Shown piece by piece: positions 54,221-62,040 of a stretch of DNA of 64,000 nt (position 1 is the stretch's first letter; the number at the start of each line of letters is the position of its first letter). The notes below the pieces were generated by a model. That model was not told the DNA's origin and did not search any database. It saw only the letters and a program-made list of their open reading frames with translations. A program made the translations under genes and the position numbers. The DNA lies in NCBI RefSeq assembly GCF_965214215.1, contig NZ_CBDCBD010000003.1, positions 62,001 through 126,000 of the forward strand, in the 5' to 3' direction. Origin of the DNA: Poriferisodalis sp965214215 (GTDB lineage Bacteria; Actinomycetota; Acidimicrobiia; Acidimicrobiales; Poriferisodalaceae).

Positions 54221-54760
54221 ATGAGCACCCTCACGTTCCACGATCCGCGGGGCGAGGCCAAGACCGCTCCTGAGCCGTACGGCTTGAGCACGCAACTCGA
54301 TCAGCCGATCACAATCGGCTTGGTCGCCAATGGCTTCCCCGACAGCGTCCGCTTCCTCGACCACGTCGAGAAGGCGCTGGCTGAGCGGCTTCCGGCCGCG
54401 TCGTTCAATCGCTTCGACAAGGGCGATGCCTCCTCGGTCGTCGGCGAAGCGATGCTCGACGACATTCGATCCGAGTGCGGTGCGGTCATCGCCGCGTACG
54501 GCCATTGAGGCAGCTGCACATCTGGCACCGTGCGTGACAGCATCACCACCGCCCGAGCGGGCATTCCCTCCATTGCACTCGTCACCGATGCGTTCTGGCC
54601 CCAGGGCGACTTTGTGGCCGCCGCCACCGGCATGCTGGCAGTTCCCCGCGTCCGTTTGCCGCACCCGGTGGCCGGCAGCGGCGAAGAGGCCATGACCCGG
54701 GTGGCCAACGACATCGCGCCGCAGATCATTGCGATCCTGACCGGCGCAGCCTCCAACTGA
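54221..54760 (+). CDS. UGSC-motif selenoprotein with in-frame TGA (Sec96)
   Basis: The frame opens at ATG 54221 (MSTLTFHDPRGEAKT) and reaches TGA at 54506-54508, codon 96. It then runs on in the same frame for 83 codons to the real stop at 54758-54760: GSCTSGTVRDSITTARAGIP, a hydrophobic middle, and a C-terminal LTGAASN. Read as selenocysteine the motif is U-G-S-C, and residues on both sides are consistent in codon use and protein character. A SECIS-like hairpin follows the TGA. I recall a selenoprotein family named for this motif from marine-metagenome selenoproteome surveys; its biochemical role is unknown. Sec96 and Cys99 form a CxxC-like redox pair, suggesting a thiol-redox function. Confidence 0.9.
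54522..54540 (+). promoter_or_regulatory. Candidate bacterial SECIS element
   Basis: CUGGCAC and GUGACAG pair as a 7-position stem with one internal G-A mismatch, closed by the 5-nt loop CGUGC with G and U in it. The loop starts 21 nt past the TGA, within the spacing I recall for bacterial SECIS elements (about 16-37 nt), where a loop GU is bound by SelB. It lies inside the coding sequence, as in other bacterial selenoprotein genes. Confidence 0.65.
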
Positions 54761-54767
54761 TCCGCCC

Positions 54768-55892
54768 GTGACCCTCTTGGAGGCCCGCAGCGAGGCCGAT
54801 GCGCTCGAGCAGTTGCACGCGCTCGGGCTCACCGACGGCCTGCCGGTCGTCATCCCCACCCCTGAGCGGGTGGCCATGATGGCGCTCGCCACCGGTCTCG
54901 ACCCCGATCTCGAACTGGGCGTCATGGGGCCGGCGCACGGCGTGGCGTCTGTCGAGAAGGTGGCCACCGCCGCGGTGATGGCCGGTTGTCTTACCGATCA
55001 CATTCCCGTCGTGATTGCGGCCGTCCGGGCTGTGTGCCAGCCCGAGTTCGACCTCACCGAGATGCAGAGCACCACGCACTGCACCGCGCCGCTCATCGTG
55101 GTGTGCGGACCCGCTCGGCACCAGTGCGGAGGGGTGGCGTCGGGATTTGGGGCGCTCGGTCCTGGACACCGGGCCAACGCCACCATCGGCCGGGCACTGC
55201 GGTTGGCGATGATGAACATCGGTGGTGCCCGGCCGGGCGTGTCGGACATGGCGCTGCACGGTCATCCGGGCAAGTTCACCTACTGCCTCGCGGAGGACAC
55301 TGAGAACAGCCCGTTCCCACCGCTGCACACCACATATGGCTACGCCGAGGATGACAGTGCTGCGATCGTCGTGGGTGCCGAAGCACCGCATTCGACGTTG
55401 TTCACCGGCGATGCGGACAATCCTGAATCGGCGAGCCATCTGCTGAACGTGATCGCTGCCGTCATGGCCAATCCGGGCAGCAACAACGCACACCTGCGAC
55501 ATGGCGCAATCACGGTGATCATGAACCCCGACCACACCAAGGTGCTGGCCCGTGCGGGGCTGACCCGCGAGGACATTCAGGCCGAATTGTGTGCCCGTGC
55601 AACCAACACCGTGGCCACGCTTGCCCACGTGGGTTCGGTCTTCCACGTCGACCACGAAAGGCCGTCTGACGAGCTGATCCCGATCTTGACCGATCCCAGC
55701 CGCATTGTGGTGTTCCAAGCGGGCGGCAAGGGCCTCTACACGATGGTGATGCCGTCATGGTGTGCCGGCCCCCACCAGAACCCGGTGGTGCACGCCGAGA
55801 TCGATCTCGACCAGGCCTGCGAGGTGCCTTGGGCCGAGACGCTCGGCGTCGGCCAATTGGAAACAGCCGACGTCGCCGGAGGACCAGCCTGA
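54768..55892 (+). CDS. Conserved protein of unknown function, linked to the UGSC gene
   Basis: A 374-residue soluble protein that I cannot place in a named family. It is Gly/Ala/His-rich with cysteines at 74, 90, 105, 113 and 120 in the N-terminal third, and a MMNIGGARPGVSDMALHGHPGKFTY region around residues 148-172. A second half has AHLRHGAITVIMNPDHTKVLARAGLTREDIQAEL. No signal peptide or membrane segment is visible. The GTG start is 7 nt after the selenoprotein stop and its own stop overlaps the MaoC start (TGATG), so it belongs to the same transcript. A partner or substrate of the UGSC selenoprotein is the best guess. Confidence 0.5.
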   Translation: MTLLEARSEADALEQLHALGLTDGLPVVIPTPERVAMMALATGLDPDLELGVMGPAHGVASVEKVATAAVMAGCLTDHIPVVIAAVRAVCQPEFDLTEMQSTTHCTAPLIVVCGPARHQCGGVASGFGALGPGHRANATIGRALRLAMMNIGGARPGVSDMALHGHPGKFTYCLAEDTENSPFPPLHTTYGYAEDDSAAIVVGAEAPHSTLFTGDADNPESASHLLNVIAAVMANPGSNNAHLRHGAITVIMNPDHTKVLARAGLTREDIQAELCARATNTVATLAHVGSVFHVDHERPSDELIPILTDPSRIVVFQAGGKGLYTMVMPSWCAGPHQNPVVHAEIDLDQACEVPWAETLGVGQLETADVAGGPA

Positions 55893-56392
55893 TGAGTGAT
55901 GCGCCCCGCCCCCATGGCGGACTGTGGTTCGAGGAGCTGACGCCGGGGCTGGTGATCCACCATCGACTGCGCCGCACCATCACAGAGGCCGACAACGTCA
56001 TGTTCACCACCATGACGATGAACCCCGCGGCGCTGCATCTCGACTTCGAGTACGCCCGCACCGAAACGCAATTCGGCAAGCCGCTCGTGAACTCGATGTT
56101 CACTGCGGCGGTCGTCGTTGGCATCTCGGTCCACGAGACAACTCACGGCACCACGGTCGCCAACCTGGGATTCGAGCGTATGGACTTCCCCGCGCCGGTC
56201 TTTCATGGCGACACGCTGCGGGTCGAGAGCGAGGTCGTGTCGGCTCGCGCCTCGAAGAGCAAGCCCGACCAGGGCATCGTGCTGTTCGAGCACCGCGCCT
56301 ACAACCAGGACGACACGCTCGTGGCCATCATGCGCCGCAACGCGCTCATGTGGTGCCAGCCCGCGGAATCCGTGCCTGCAGTTGACGGCTGA
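55892..56392 (+). CDS. MaoC-type hotdog dehydratase
   Basis: A 166-residue hotdog-fold protein of the MaoC/mesaconyl-CoA-hydratase-like kind: FEELTPGLVIHHRLRRTITEADNVMFTTMTMNPAALHLDFEYA (with the hydratase-type Asn/His region), GKPLVNSMFTAAVVVGISV, and FPAPVFHGDTLRVESEVVS. These enzymes hydrate enoyl-CoA derivatives such as mesaconyl-CoA. The ATG at 55892 overlaps the preceding stop, so it is in the nitrile hydratase/UGSC run. Which acyl-CoA it acts on is not clear from sequence. Confidence 0.8.
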   Translation: MSDAPRPHGGLWFEELTPGLVIHHRLRRTITEADNVMFTTMTMNPAALHLDFEYARTETQFGKPLVNSMFTAAVVVGISVHETTHGTTVANLGFERMDFPAPVFHGDTLRVESEVVSARASKSKPDQGIVLFEHRAYNQDDTLVAIMRRNALMWCQPAESVPAVDG

Positions 56393-56452
56393 GCACCCAG
56401 CGGCGGCAGCGTGGGACGCGGCCGGGGCGCGGCTGGTTCACTCGTGAACGCC

Positions 56453-57478
56453 ATGGGCTCACGCCTATCGCCGGATCCGGGCACGATGCAGGCGAGCGCA
56501 CAACGACTCGCGGATGAGGTGCTGTTTGAGCGCGCCCTGGATGTGGACGCGTCCGGCGAAGTGCCCGAACCGAACCTGGATCTCATGCGCGACGCGGGCC
56601 TCTACGGGTTGTGGGCGCCTGCCGATGTGGGCGGCTGCGGCTTCGACGAACTCGAGCGGCTGCCGGTGCTCGAAGCTCTGGCGAGCGGCTGCCTCACGAC
56701 GGCGTTCGTGTGGGCGCAGCACGGCGGGGGCTCGGCGAATGCTGCACGGACGCCGCCTGGCTCGGCTCTGCATGAGCAGTGGGCCGCAGCACTGGCAACC
56801 GGCGAGCGACGCAGCGGCGTGGCCTTCGCGCATGTGCTGCGTCCCGAACCGTGCCTGTTTGCCGAGCGCTCCGGCGATGGCTGGCTGCTGCGGGGACTAG
56901 CACCGTTTGTCACTGGGTGGGGCCACATTGACGCGGTGCTGGTTGCCGCCCACGACGCCGACCGGCTGGTGTGGATGCTGATTCCTGCGATCGAGGCACG
57001 CACGCTGACTTCACACCGCTTGCGGCTTGCCGCTGTGGATTCGTCGGTCACGGTCGAGCTGCGCTTCGACGGTCACGCCGTCGGCGACGAACAGGTCATC
57101 GAGGTGGTCCGCTACGACGATTGGCTGGCTGTCTACCGCCAGGGGCTGCGCACCAACGGCGCGCTGATGCTGGGTGTGGCGTCGCGAGCACTCACGCTGC
57201 TCGGCCCGTCCCCGCTCGACGCCGAGGTCGACGCGGCGCGCGTCGCCTTGCACGCCGCCGACGTGGACGACATGGCTGAGTGCCGCGCACAGGTCGGCTA
57301 TGTCGGCATCCGTGCCACGAGCGCGCTGGTGTCGTCGGTCGGCGGGCGGGCCATCACCATCGGCCATCACGCACAGCGTCTCGCCCGTGAGGCCCTGTTC
57401 CTGCTGGTGCAAGGACAGACGGCCGACATCCGAGCGGGCCACCTCCGCCGCCTCGGCGCGACAGAACCAGGGCGCTAG
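56453..57478 (+). CDS. Acyl-CoA-dehydrogenase-like flavoprotein, short
   Basis: A 341-residue protein related to acyl-CoA dehydrogenases but shorter and diverged: an N-terminal helical region (LMRDAGLYGLWAPADVGGCGF, VLEALASGCLTTAFVWAQHGGG), a middle barrel with GWLLRGLAPFVTGWGHID, and a C-terminal helical part with AITIGHHAQRLAREALFLLVQGQTADIRAG. The catalytic Glu could not be identified. It may be a monooxygenase-type or degenerate ACAD. A GTG at 56411 would lengthen it by 14 residues; MGSRLSPDPG is preferred. It overlaps the convergent SMP-30 gene by 4 nt. Confidence 0.7.
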   Translation: MGSRLSPDPGTMQASAQRLADEVLFERALDVDASGEVPEPNLDLMRDAGLYGLWAPADVGGCGFDELERLPVLEALASGCLTTAFVWAQHGGGSANAARTPPGSALHEQWAAALATGERRSGVAFAHVLRPEPCLFAERSGDGWLLRGLAPFVTGWGHIDAVLVAAHDADRLVWMLIPAIEARTLTSHRLRLAAVDSSVTVELRFDGHAVGDEQVIEVVRYDDWLAVYRQGLRTNGALMLGVASRALTLLGPSPLDAEVDAARVALHAADVDDMAECRAQVGYVGIRATSALVSSVGGRAITIGHHAQRLAREALFLLVQGQTADIRAGHLRRLGATEPGR

Positions 57479-58317
57479 GGCAGGCCGGCGCCGGGAATGT
57501 CGACCCGGACGGTCTCGATCCGACCCTGTGGAGGCTGATCGGCTGCCGGCCGCGACGTCGGTGCGGTGACCATGTACAGGGTGCGGCGATCATCGTCTCC
57601 GAGCATGCAGGCGAAGCAGTTCAGTTCCAGCTCGATGACATCGGTGACCTCGCCGCCGTCGACCACGCGGAAACAGGACGCATTGAGCGGATCGGCGACC
57701 CAGATGCCGCCGGCTTCGTCCAAGCAGATGCCGTCGGGCACGCGTTCGCCCAGCTCTGCAAAGGTGCGCCGACCGGTCAGCGAGCCGTCGGGCTCGATGT
57801 CGAAAGCGGTCATGCGCCGGCCGTAGCTCTCGGCGACAACCATGTGGCGCCCGCTGGGATCGATGACTGTGCCGTTCGGGAAGTCGAAGCCATCTGGTCC
57901 TGGCCGTGCCGTCCCGTCGGCGGACACGATGGCGAGGGTTGCCTGCGCGAATGTCTCCCCCGCTCCGTCGTCGAACCCGAAGTTGCCGACGTACGCGGTG
58001 CCATCGGCTGCAACCACCATGTCATTGCACGGGCCGCCTGCAATGGGAGACAAGTCGGCATGCAGCGACTCGTTGCCGTCAGTATCGAGGCGTCGCAGCT
58101 GTCGGTCCAGCATCGAGACGAACAGCAAGTCACCGTCCGGCAGCCAGCCCAGCCCAGACGGCTGGGTCGGCACGGTGTGGATCAGCTCCTCGTGGCCGTC
58201 CGGCGTGACCGTGAAGATGCCTTGGCGGTAGAAGTCGGAGTACCAGAGCTTGCCGGCACGCCAGCGTGGGCCTTCCCCGAATCGCAGCCCGGTCACCACC
58301 ACATCAGTCGTCGTCAT
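57475..58317 (-). CDS. SMP-30/gluconolactonase-like protein
   Basis: A 280-residue six-bladed beta-propeller of the SMP-30/lactonase family: LRFGEGPRWRAGKLWYSDFYRQGIFTV, VPTQPSGLGWLPDGDLLFVSM, GPCNDMVVAADGTAYVGNFGF and VPDGICLDEAGGIWVADPLNASCFRV. The conserved Glu (GEGP), Asn and Asp metal ligands are present, so calcium-dependent lactone hydrolysis is likely. The substrate is unknown. The convergent arrangement means it is not in the nitrile hydratase run. Confidence 0.85.
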   Translation of the reverse strand: MTTTDVVVTGLRFGEGPRWRAGKLWYSDFYRQGIFTVTPDGHEELIHTVPTQPSGLGWLPDGDLLFVSMLDRQLRRLDTDGNESLHADLSPIAGGPCNDMVVAADGTAYVGNFGFDDGAGETFAQATLAIVSADGTARPGPDGFDFPNGTVIDPSGRHMVVAESYGRRMTAFDIEPDGSLTGRRTFAELGERVPDGICLDEAGGIWVADPLNASCFRVVDGGEVTDVIELELNCFACMLGDDDRRTLYMVTAPTSRPAADQPPQGRIETVRVDIPGAGLP

Positions 58318-58691
58318 AGCCGCCGACGCTACTGCGCGGCCTCGGCAGGATCAGGTGGAGGTCGGGTGACCTGGGGATCTGGTCTGCTCTGTGACAGGCG
58401 CAGTCGATTCACCGGGCGAGCGCCGCGACAGGGACCACACAGACTCCGTCAGGGCGCCGACAGCTGTAACCGGTTGCCGTGACCACCAGCGATCCGAAGA
58501 GCAGGCCCAGCGTCTCAGGATCATCAAGCAGCCTGTGGGTGTCGCACCAACACCGAGGCCGCGGTCAAACTGCTGAGACGGCTCTGCGAATGAGCCTCCC
58601 GCACTACCCTGAACTGACGCCTTTCCTGCATTCCAGCCTGGATGCAAAGCCAACAGTTCGACGGCGCGCCGTGACCTAGCCGCGCAAGGAA
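58318..58691. other. Spacer without a recognised gene
   Basis: This 374-nt spacer between the divergent SMP-30 gene and the secreted repeat protein contains no frame that I can support. A plus-strand frame around 58391-58576 is probably random. A short stretch (GCRTNTEAAVKLLRRLCE) has a vaguely protein-like look but no start or family. No repeat or strong hairpin was seen. Confidence 0.6.
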
Positions 58692-60521
58692 ATGGCGCAA
58701 TCCGAAACGCTGTCCCCGAGAGCACGGCAGATGATTCATCCGGAGAAGGACACCTCCGCGACCGTCGCCCGCGTCGCCGCAGCCGTGCTCGCAGCAGCCG
58801 CGCTTATCGCAGCAGCCTGCGGTACCGACACGACACCCCCAGCCGGAGACGGCTCGGCACCGCCGGACAACGCTGCGGAAGCGACCGACCACGGCGACCT
58901 GGCCGAAGACGGCGAGACCGACGGCTCGGCATCCGGCACGACGGCTGCTGAGCCTGCCGACCTGTCAGGCAAATTCTCCGCCGTCACCGGTAACGGCAAC
59001 GATGGGTGCGCAACACGCGACAGCGGCAGCCTCGCCTGCTGGCGCTGGGACCGCTACAGCGGTGCTTTGGTGAGAGCCGATCTGCCCGTGTCGGGCAAGT
59101 TCACCGCCGTCACCGGCGACGGCGACGAAGGGTGCGGGCTACGCATCAGCGGCGGCCTCGCCTGCTGGCGCTGGGATATCGGCAGCGGAACGGCGGTGAA
59201 CGTAGCTCTGACCGTGTCTGGCACTTTCACCGCCGTCACCGACATCCGCAGGGCCGGGTGGGGGTGCGCGGTGCGCGACAGCGGGAGCCTCGCCTGCTGG
59301 GAGTGGGACCCCGACATCGGAGCGCGCGGGGCTGCGGTGAGCTTCGATCTGCCTGTCACAGGCACCTTCACCGCCGTGACCGGCAACAGCCGGGACGGGT
59401 GCGGGCTGCGCGACGACGGCACCCTCACCTGCTGGGAGGGGTTCAGCATCGGAACGCGCGGGATTGAGCGGAGCTTCAATCCGCCCGTAACGGGCAAGTT
59501 CGCCGCCGTCGCCAGCGTCGAGTGCGGGCTGCGCATCGACGGCAGCCTCGCCTGCTGGGACGAAAACAGCGAAGTCGATCCGCCCGTGACAGGCACCTTC
59601 ACCGCCGTGTCCGGCAACCGCGACTACGGGTGCGCAGTGCGCGACGACGGCAACCTCGCCTGCTGGGACTGGAACGGCGGGGTCGAACTGCCCGCGCCGG
59701 GCACGTTCACTGCCGTGTCTGGCAGCGGCCAGGGCGGGTGCGGGCTGCGCGACGACGGCACCCTCACCTGCTGGGACAACGACCGATACAGCGATCGTCC
59801 GGTGGGCGTCGATCCGCCCGTGACAGGCACCTTCACTGCCGTGTCTGGCGACGGCAGTGTCGGCGGGTGCGGGCTGCGCGTCAGCGGCACCCTCGCCTGC
59901 TGGGGATTTAGCGCCGGAGTCGAACTGCCCGCGAAAGGCAGGTACACCGCCGTCACCGGCGACTGGTGGGACGGATGCGCTCTGCGCGACAACGGCAGCC
60001 TCACCTGCTGGGAGGGCGGCAGCAGCGCTCTGGCGAGCATCGATGCGCCTGTGAAGGGCAAGTTCGCCGCCGTGTCCGGCGACGGCAACGTCAGCGGTTG
60101 CGGGCTGCGCGTCAGCGGCACCCTCGCCTGCTGGACTCCGAGCGGCGAAGTCGATCTGCCCGTGACAGGCACCTTCACCGCCGTGTCCGGCAACGGCGAC
60201 TACGGGTGCGCGGCGCGCAACGACGGCACCCTCGAATGCTGGGACTACAACCTCTACAGCGATCGTCCGATAAGCGTCGATCCGCCCGTGACGGGCAAAT
60301 TCGCCGCCGTGTCCGGCGACCACTGGCGCGGGTGCGGGCTGCGCGACGACGGCGGCCTCGCCTGCTGGACTCCGAGCGGCGAAGTCGATTTGCCCGCGAA
60401 AGGCGCGTTCACTGCCGTCATCGGCGACGGCTGGGACGGATGCGGGCTGCGCAACGACGGCAGCCTCGCCTGCTGGGAGGGCGGCAGCATCGCTCCGGTC
60501 AGTGTCGATCCGCCTGTGTGA
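58692..60521 (+). CDS. Secreted lipoprotein of 13 two-cysteine RCC1-like repeats
   Basis: A 609-residue protein. A signal region ends in a lipobox (VLAAAALIAAACGTD); an Asp/Ala/Gly linker follows to about residue 90. Then come thirteen repeats of about 33-47 residues built on PPVTGTFTAVSG, a variable GCGLRDDG segment and TLTCW. Each repeat has two cysteines about 12-13 residues apart, suggesting one disulfide per repeat, and the pattern resembles RCC1-type beta-propeller blades. Thirteen plus one decayed repeat would make two seven-bladed propellers. Ligand unknown. The ATG at 58731 is an alternative start with a more typical signal. Confidence 0.75.
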   Translation: MAQSETLSPRARQMIHPEKDTSATVARVAAAVLAAAALIAAACGTDTTPPAGDGSAPPDNAAEATDHGDLAEDGETDGSASGTTAAEPADLSGKFSAVTGNGNDGCATRDSGSLACWRWDRYSGALVRADLPVSGKFTAVTGDGDEGCGLRISGGLACWRWDIGSGTAVNVALTVSGTFTAVTDIRRAGWGCAVRDSGSLACWEWDPDIGARGAAVSFDLPVTGTFTAVTGNSRDGCGLRDDGTLTCWEGFSIGTRGIERSFNPPVTGKFAAVASVECGLRIDGSLACWDENSEVDPPVTGTFTAVSGNRDYGCAVRDDGNLACWDWNGGVELPAPGTFTAVSGSGQGGCGLRDDGTLTCWDNDRYSDRPVGVDPPVTGTFTAVSGDGSVGGCGLRVSGTLACWGFSAGVELPAKGRYTAVTGDWWDGCALRDNGSLTCWEGGSSALASIDAPVKGKFAAVSGDGNVSGCGLRVSGTLACWTPSGEVDLPVTGTFTAVSGNGDYGCAARNDGTLECWDYNLYSDRPISVDPPVTGKFAAVSGDHWRGCGLRDDGGLACWTPSGEVDLPAKGAFTAVIGDGWDGCGLRNDGSLACWEGGSIAPVSVDPPV

Positions 60522-60596
60522 GCCTGCTGCAGGCCGCCGAGACTGCTCGGCACGCTCGACAACAAAAGCCTCGTCTGCTGGGGCAACGACGGTTGA
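60519..60596 (+). pseudogene. Decayed fourteenth repeat after the repeat protein
   Basis: Immediately past the TGA, in the same frame, the sequence ends with NKSLVCWGNDG and a TGA. In a shifted frame the preceding part reads DCSAR, matching the GC-x-x-R segment of the other repeats. A 2-nt gain or 1-nt loss between these (near 60557) and the premature stop have destroyed this last unit. Confidence 0.6.
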
Positions 60597-60612
60597 ACGA
60601 CGTCGGGCCCGG

Positions 60613-61923
60613 TCAGCTCAGCGGGGCCACCATTTGGTGCTTGATGGGGCCGACGTGCAGGTGGCCGATACGAGACTGGATGCCATCAAGTTGCAGGCCG
60701 TCCAACAGTGGCGCCACGACCCGGAAGAACGCCCGCAGCTCCCAGCGGGCCAAATGCACGCCGAGGCAGAAGTGAGCGCCGTGGCCGAAGGCGACATGGT
60801 CGTTGGGAGTGCGCTGGATGTCGAAGCGGTAGGGCTCGGGGAACTGGCGCTCGTCCCGATTGGCCGACGGGTACCACACGCCGACGTGCTCCCCCGCCTT
60901 GATCGTGTGGCCCCGAAGCTCGGTGTCTTTGGTGCAGGTGCGAGCGAACTGGATGACCGGAGATGTCCAGCGCAGGATCTCTTCGACCGCGGTCTCAACG
61001 GCATCGGGGTCGTCGATGCGTGCGTTCAGCAGGTCGAGCTGGTCCCGGTGCTCGAGCAGCGCTATGACCCCGCCGCTGGCCGCATTACGGGTGGTTTCGT
61101 TGCCGGCGGCGATCATCAGCCGCAGGTAGCCGACGAGCTGCTGGGGCGTCAGCGGCCCCGATTCGATCTCGGACCGAAGCAGGATGCTCACCAGATCCCG
61201 GCCCTCGGTCCCGTCGCGTCGACGCTGGGCGATCAGCTCGCCGATCCACGTGTCGAACTCGCGGATCATGCGCGCACGCATCTCGTCGCGAGGCTCTCCG
61301 GGCCGGCAGAACCGCTCCAGATCGGGATCGTCGAACAGCACCGAAGTCCAAGCGTGCACCTGCTCCCAGTCGTCGGCCGACACGCCGACCATCTCGCAGA
61401 TAGCTGCCAGCGGCAGCTTCACCGCCAGGTCCTCCACCACGTCGGCGGTCCCGGTCTCGGTGACCTTCGCAATGAACTCGTCCGCGAAACGCTGGGCATG
61501 CAGCTCCAGTGACTCGGACCGTGCGCGCATCGCCTTCGGGGTGAACTCCGGCACTACCAGCCGGCGCAGGTCCCAATGGTCGGGACGGTCCTTGAAGATG
61601 AAATCCGGCGGCTCGTCGGGGTCCCAGCCGATCTCGATGGCGCGCTGGCGGTACTTCGTCCAGAAGCGAGCATCTCGGTCGGCGTCGGCCAGCCGCAGGC
61701 GGCCTCCGCCGTTGATGAAGGTCTTGTTCTGGCCCGACACCCACTTCACGTCCTCATAACGGGTGATCGCCCAGAACGGCACGATGTTGTCGCGCACGTA
61801 CCAGTACACCGGCGCCTCGTCGCGCAGCAGATCCCACTCGGCCCACGGGTAGCCCACAGCGGCATAGCGCTCGGTGTCGTGAATGACCGCCTCGTCAACG
61901 TGCATGGAAGTCGCCTCGCTCAC
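60613..61923 (-). CDS. Cytochrome P450
   Basis: A 436-residue soluble bacterial P450: I-helix AAGNETTRN (near residues 273-281), ExxR in EEILRW, and the heme loop FGHGAHFCLGVHLAR with Cys386 as axial ligand. The KYRQR...DRPDHWDLRRLVVPEFTPKAMR segment is typical of CYP125/CYP142-like steroid or fatty-acid hydroxylases of actinobacteria, but the substrate is not decided. No ferredoxin gene is adjacent. GTG at 61923 or ATG at 61905 could start it. Confidence 0.92.
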   Translation of the reverse strand: MSEATSMHVDEAVIHDTERYAAVGYPWAEWDLLRDEAPVYWYVRDNIVPFWAITRYEDVKWVSGQNKTFINGGGRLRLADADRDARFWTKYRQRAIEIGWDPDEPPDFIFKDRPDHWDLRRLVVPEFTPKAMRARSESLELHAQRFADEFIAKVTETGTADVVEDLAVKLPLAAICEMVGVSADDWEQVHAWTSVLFDDPDLERFCRPGEPRDEMRARMIREFDTWIGELIAQRRRDGTEGRDLVSILLRSEIESGPLTPQQLVGYLRLMIAAGNETTRNAASGGVIALLEHRDQLDLLNARIDDPDAVETAVEEILRWTSPVIQFARTCTKDTELRGHTIKAGEHVGVWYPSANRDERQFPEPYRFDIQRTPNDHVAFGHGAHFCLGVHLARWELRAFFRVVAPLLDGLQLDGIQSRIGHLHVGPIKHQMVAPLS

Positions 61924-62040
61924 CGACCGGCACCATCGGGGGCACCTGAATCAATCAGGTCCACGGTAGCGAGCCGGCCGGAGTCGATGCCGGGGCGTTC
62001 AGACCCGATGACCTTCCGCCAGCGGCGCAATACTGACGCC

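Noticed and set aside
58391..58679. Possible transposase or integrase remnant in the spacer before the repeat protein
   Set aside because: A short protein-like stretch is visible, but it has no start, family motif, flanking repeat or sustained frame.
60519..60521. Second possible selenocysteine TGA at the end of the repeat protein
   Set aside because: The TGA falls at the end of a repeat with an otherwise Cys-free position, there is no SECIS-like stem, and the sequence after it is a frame-shifted, decayed repeat rather than a family-like continuation.
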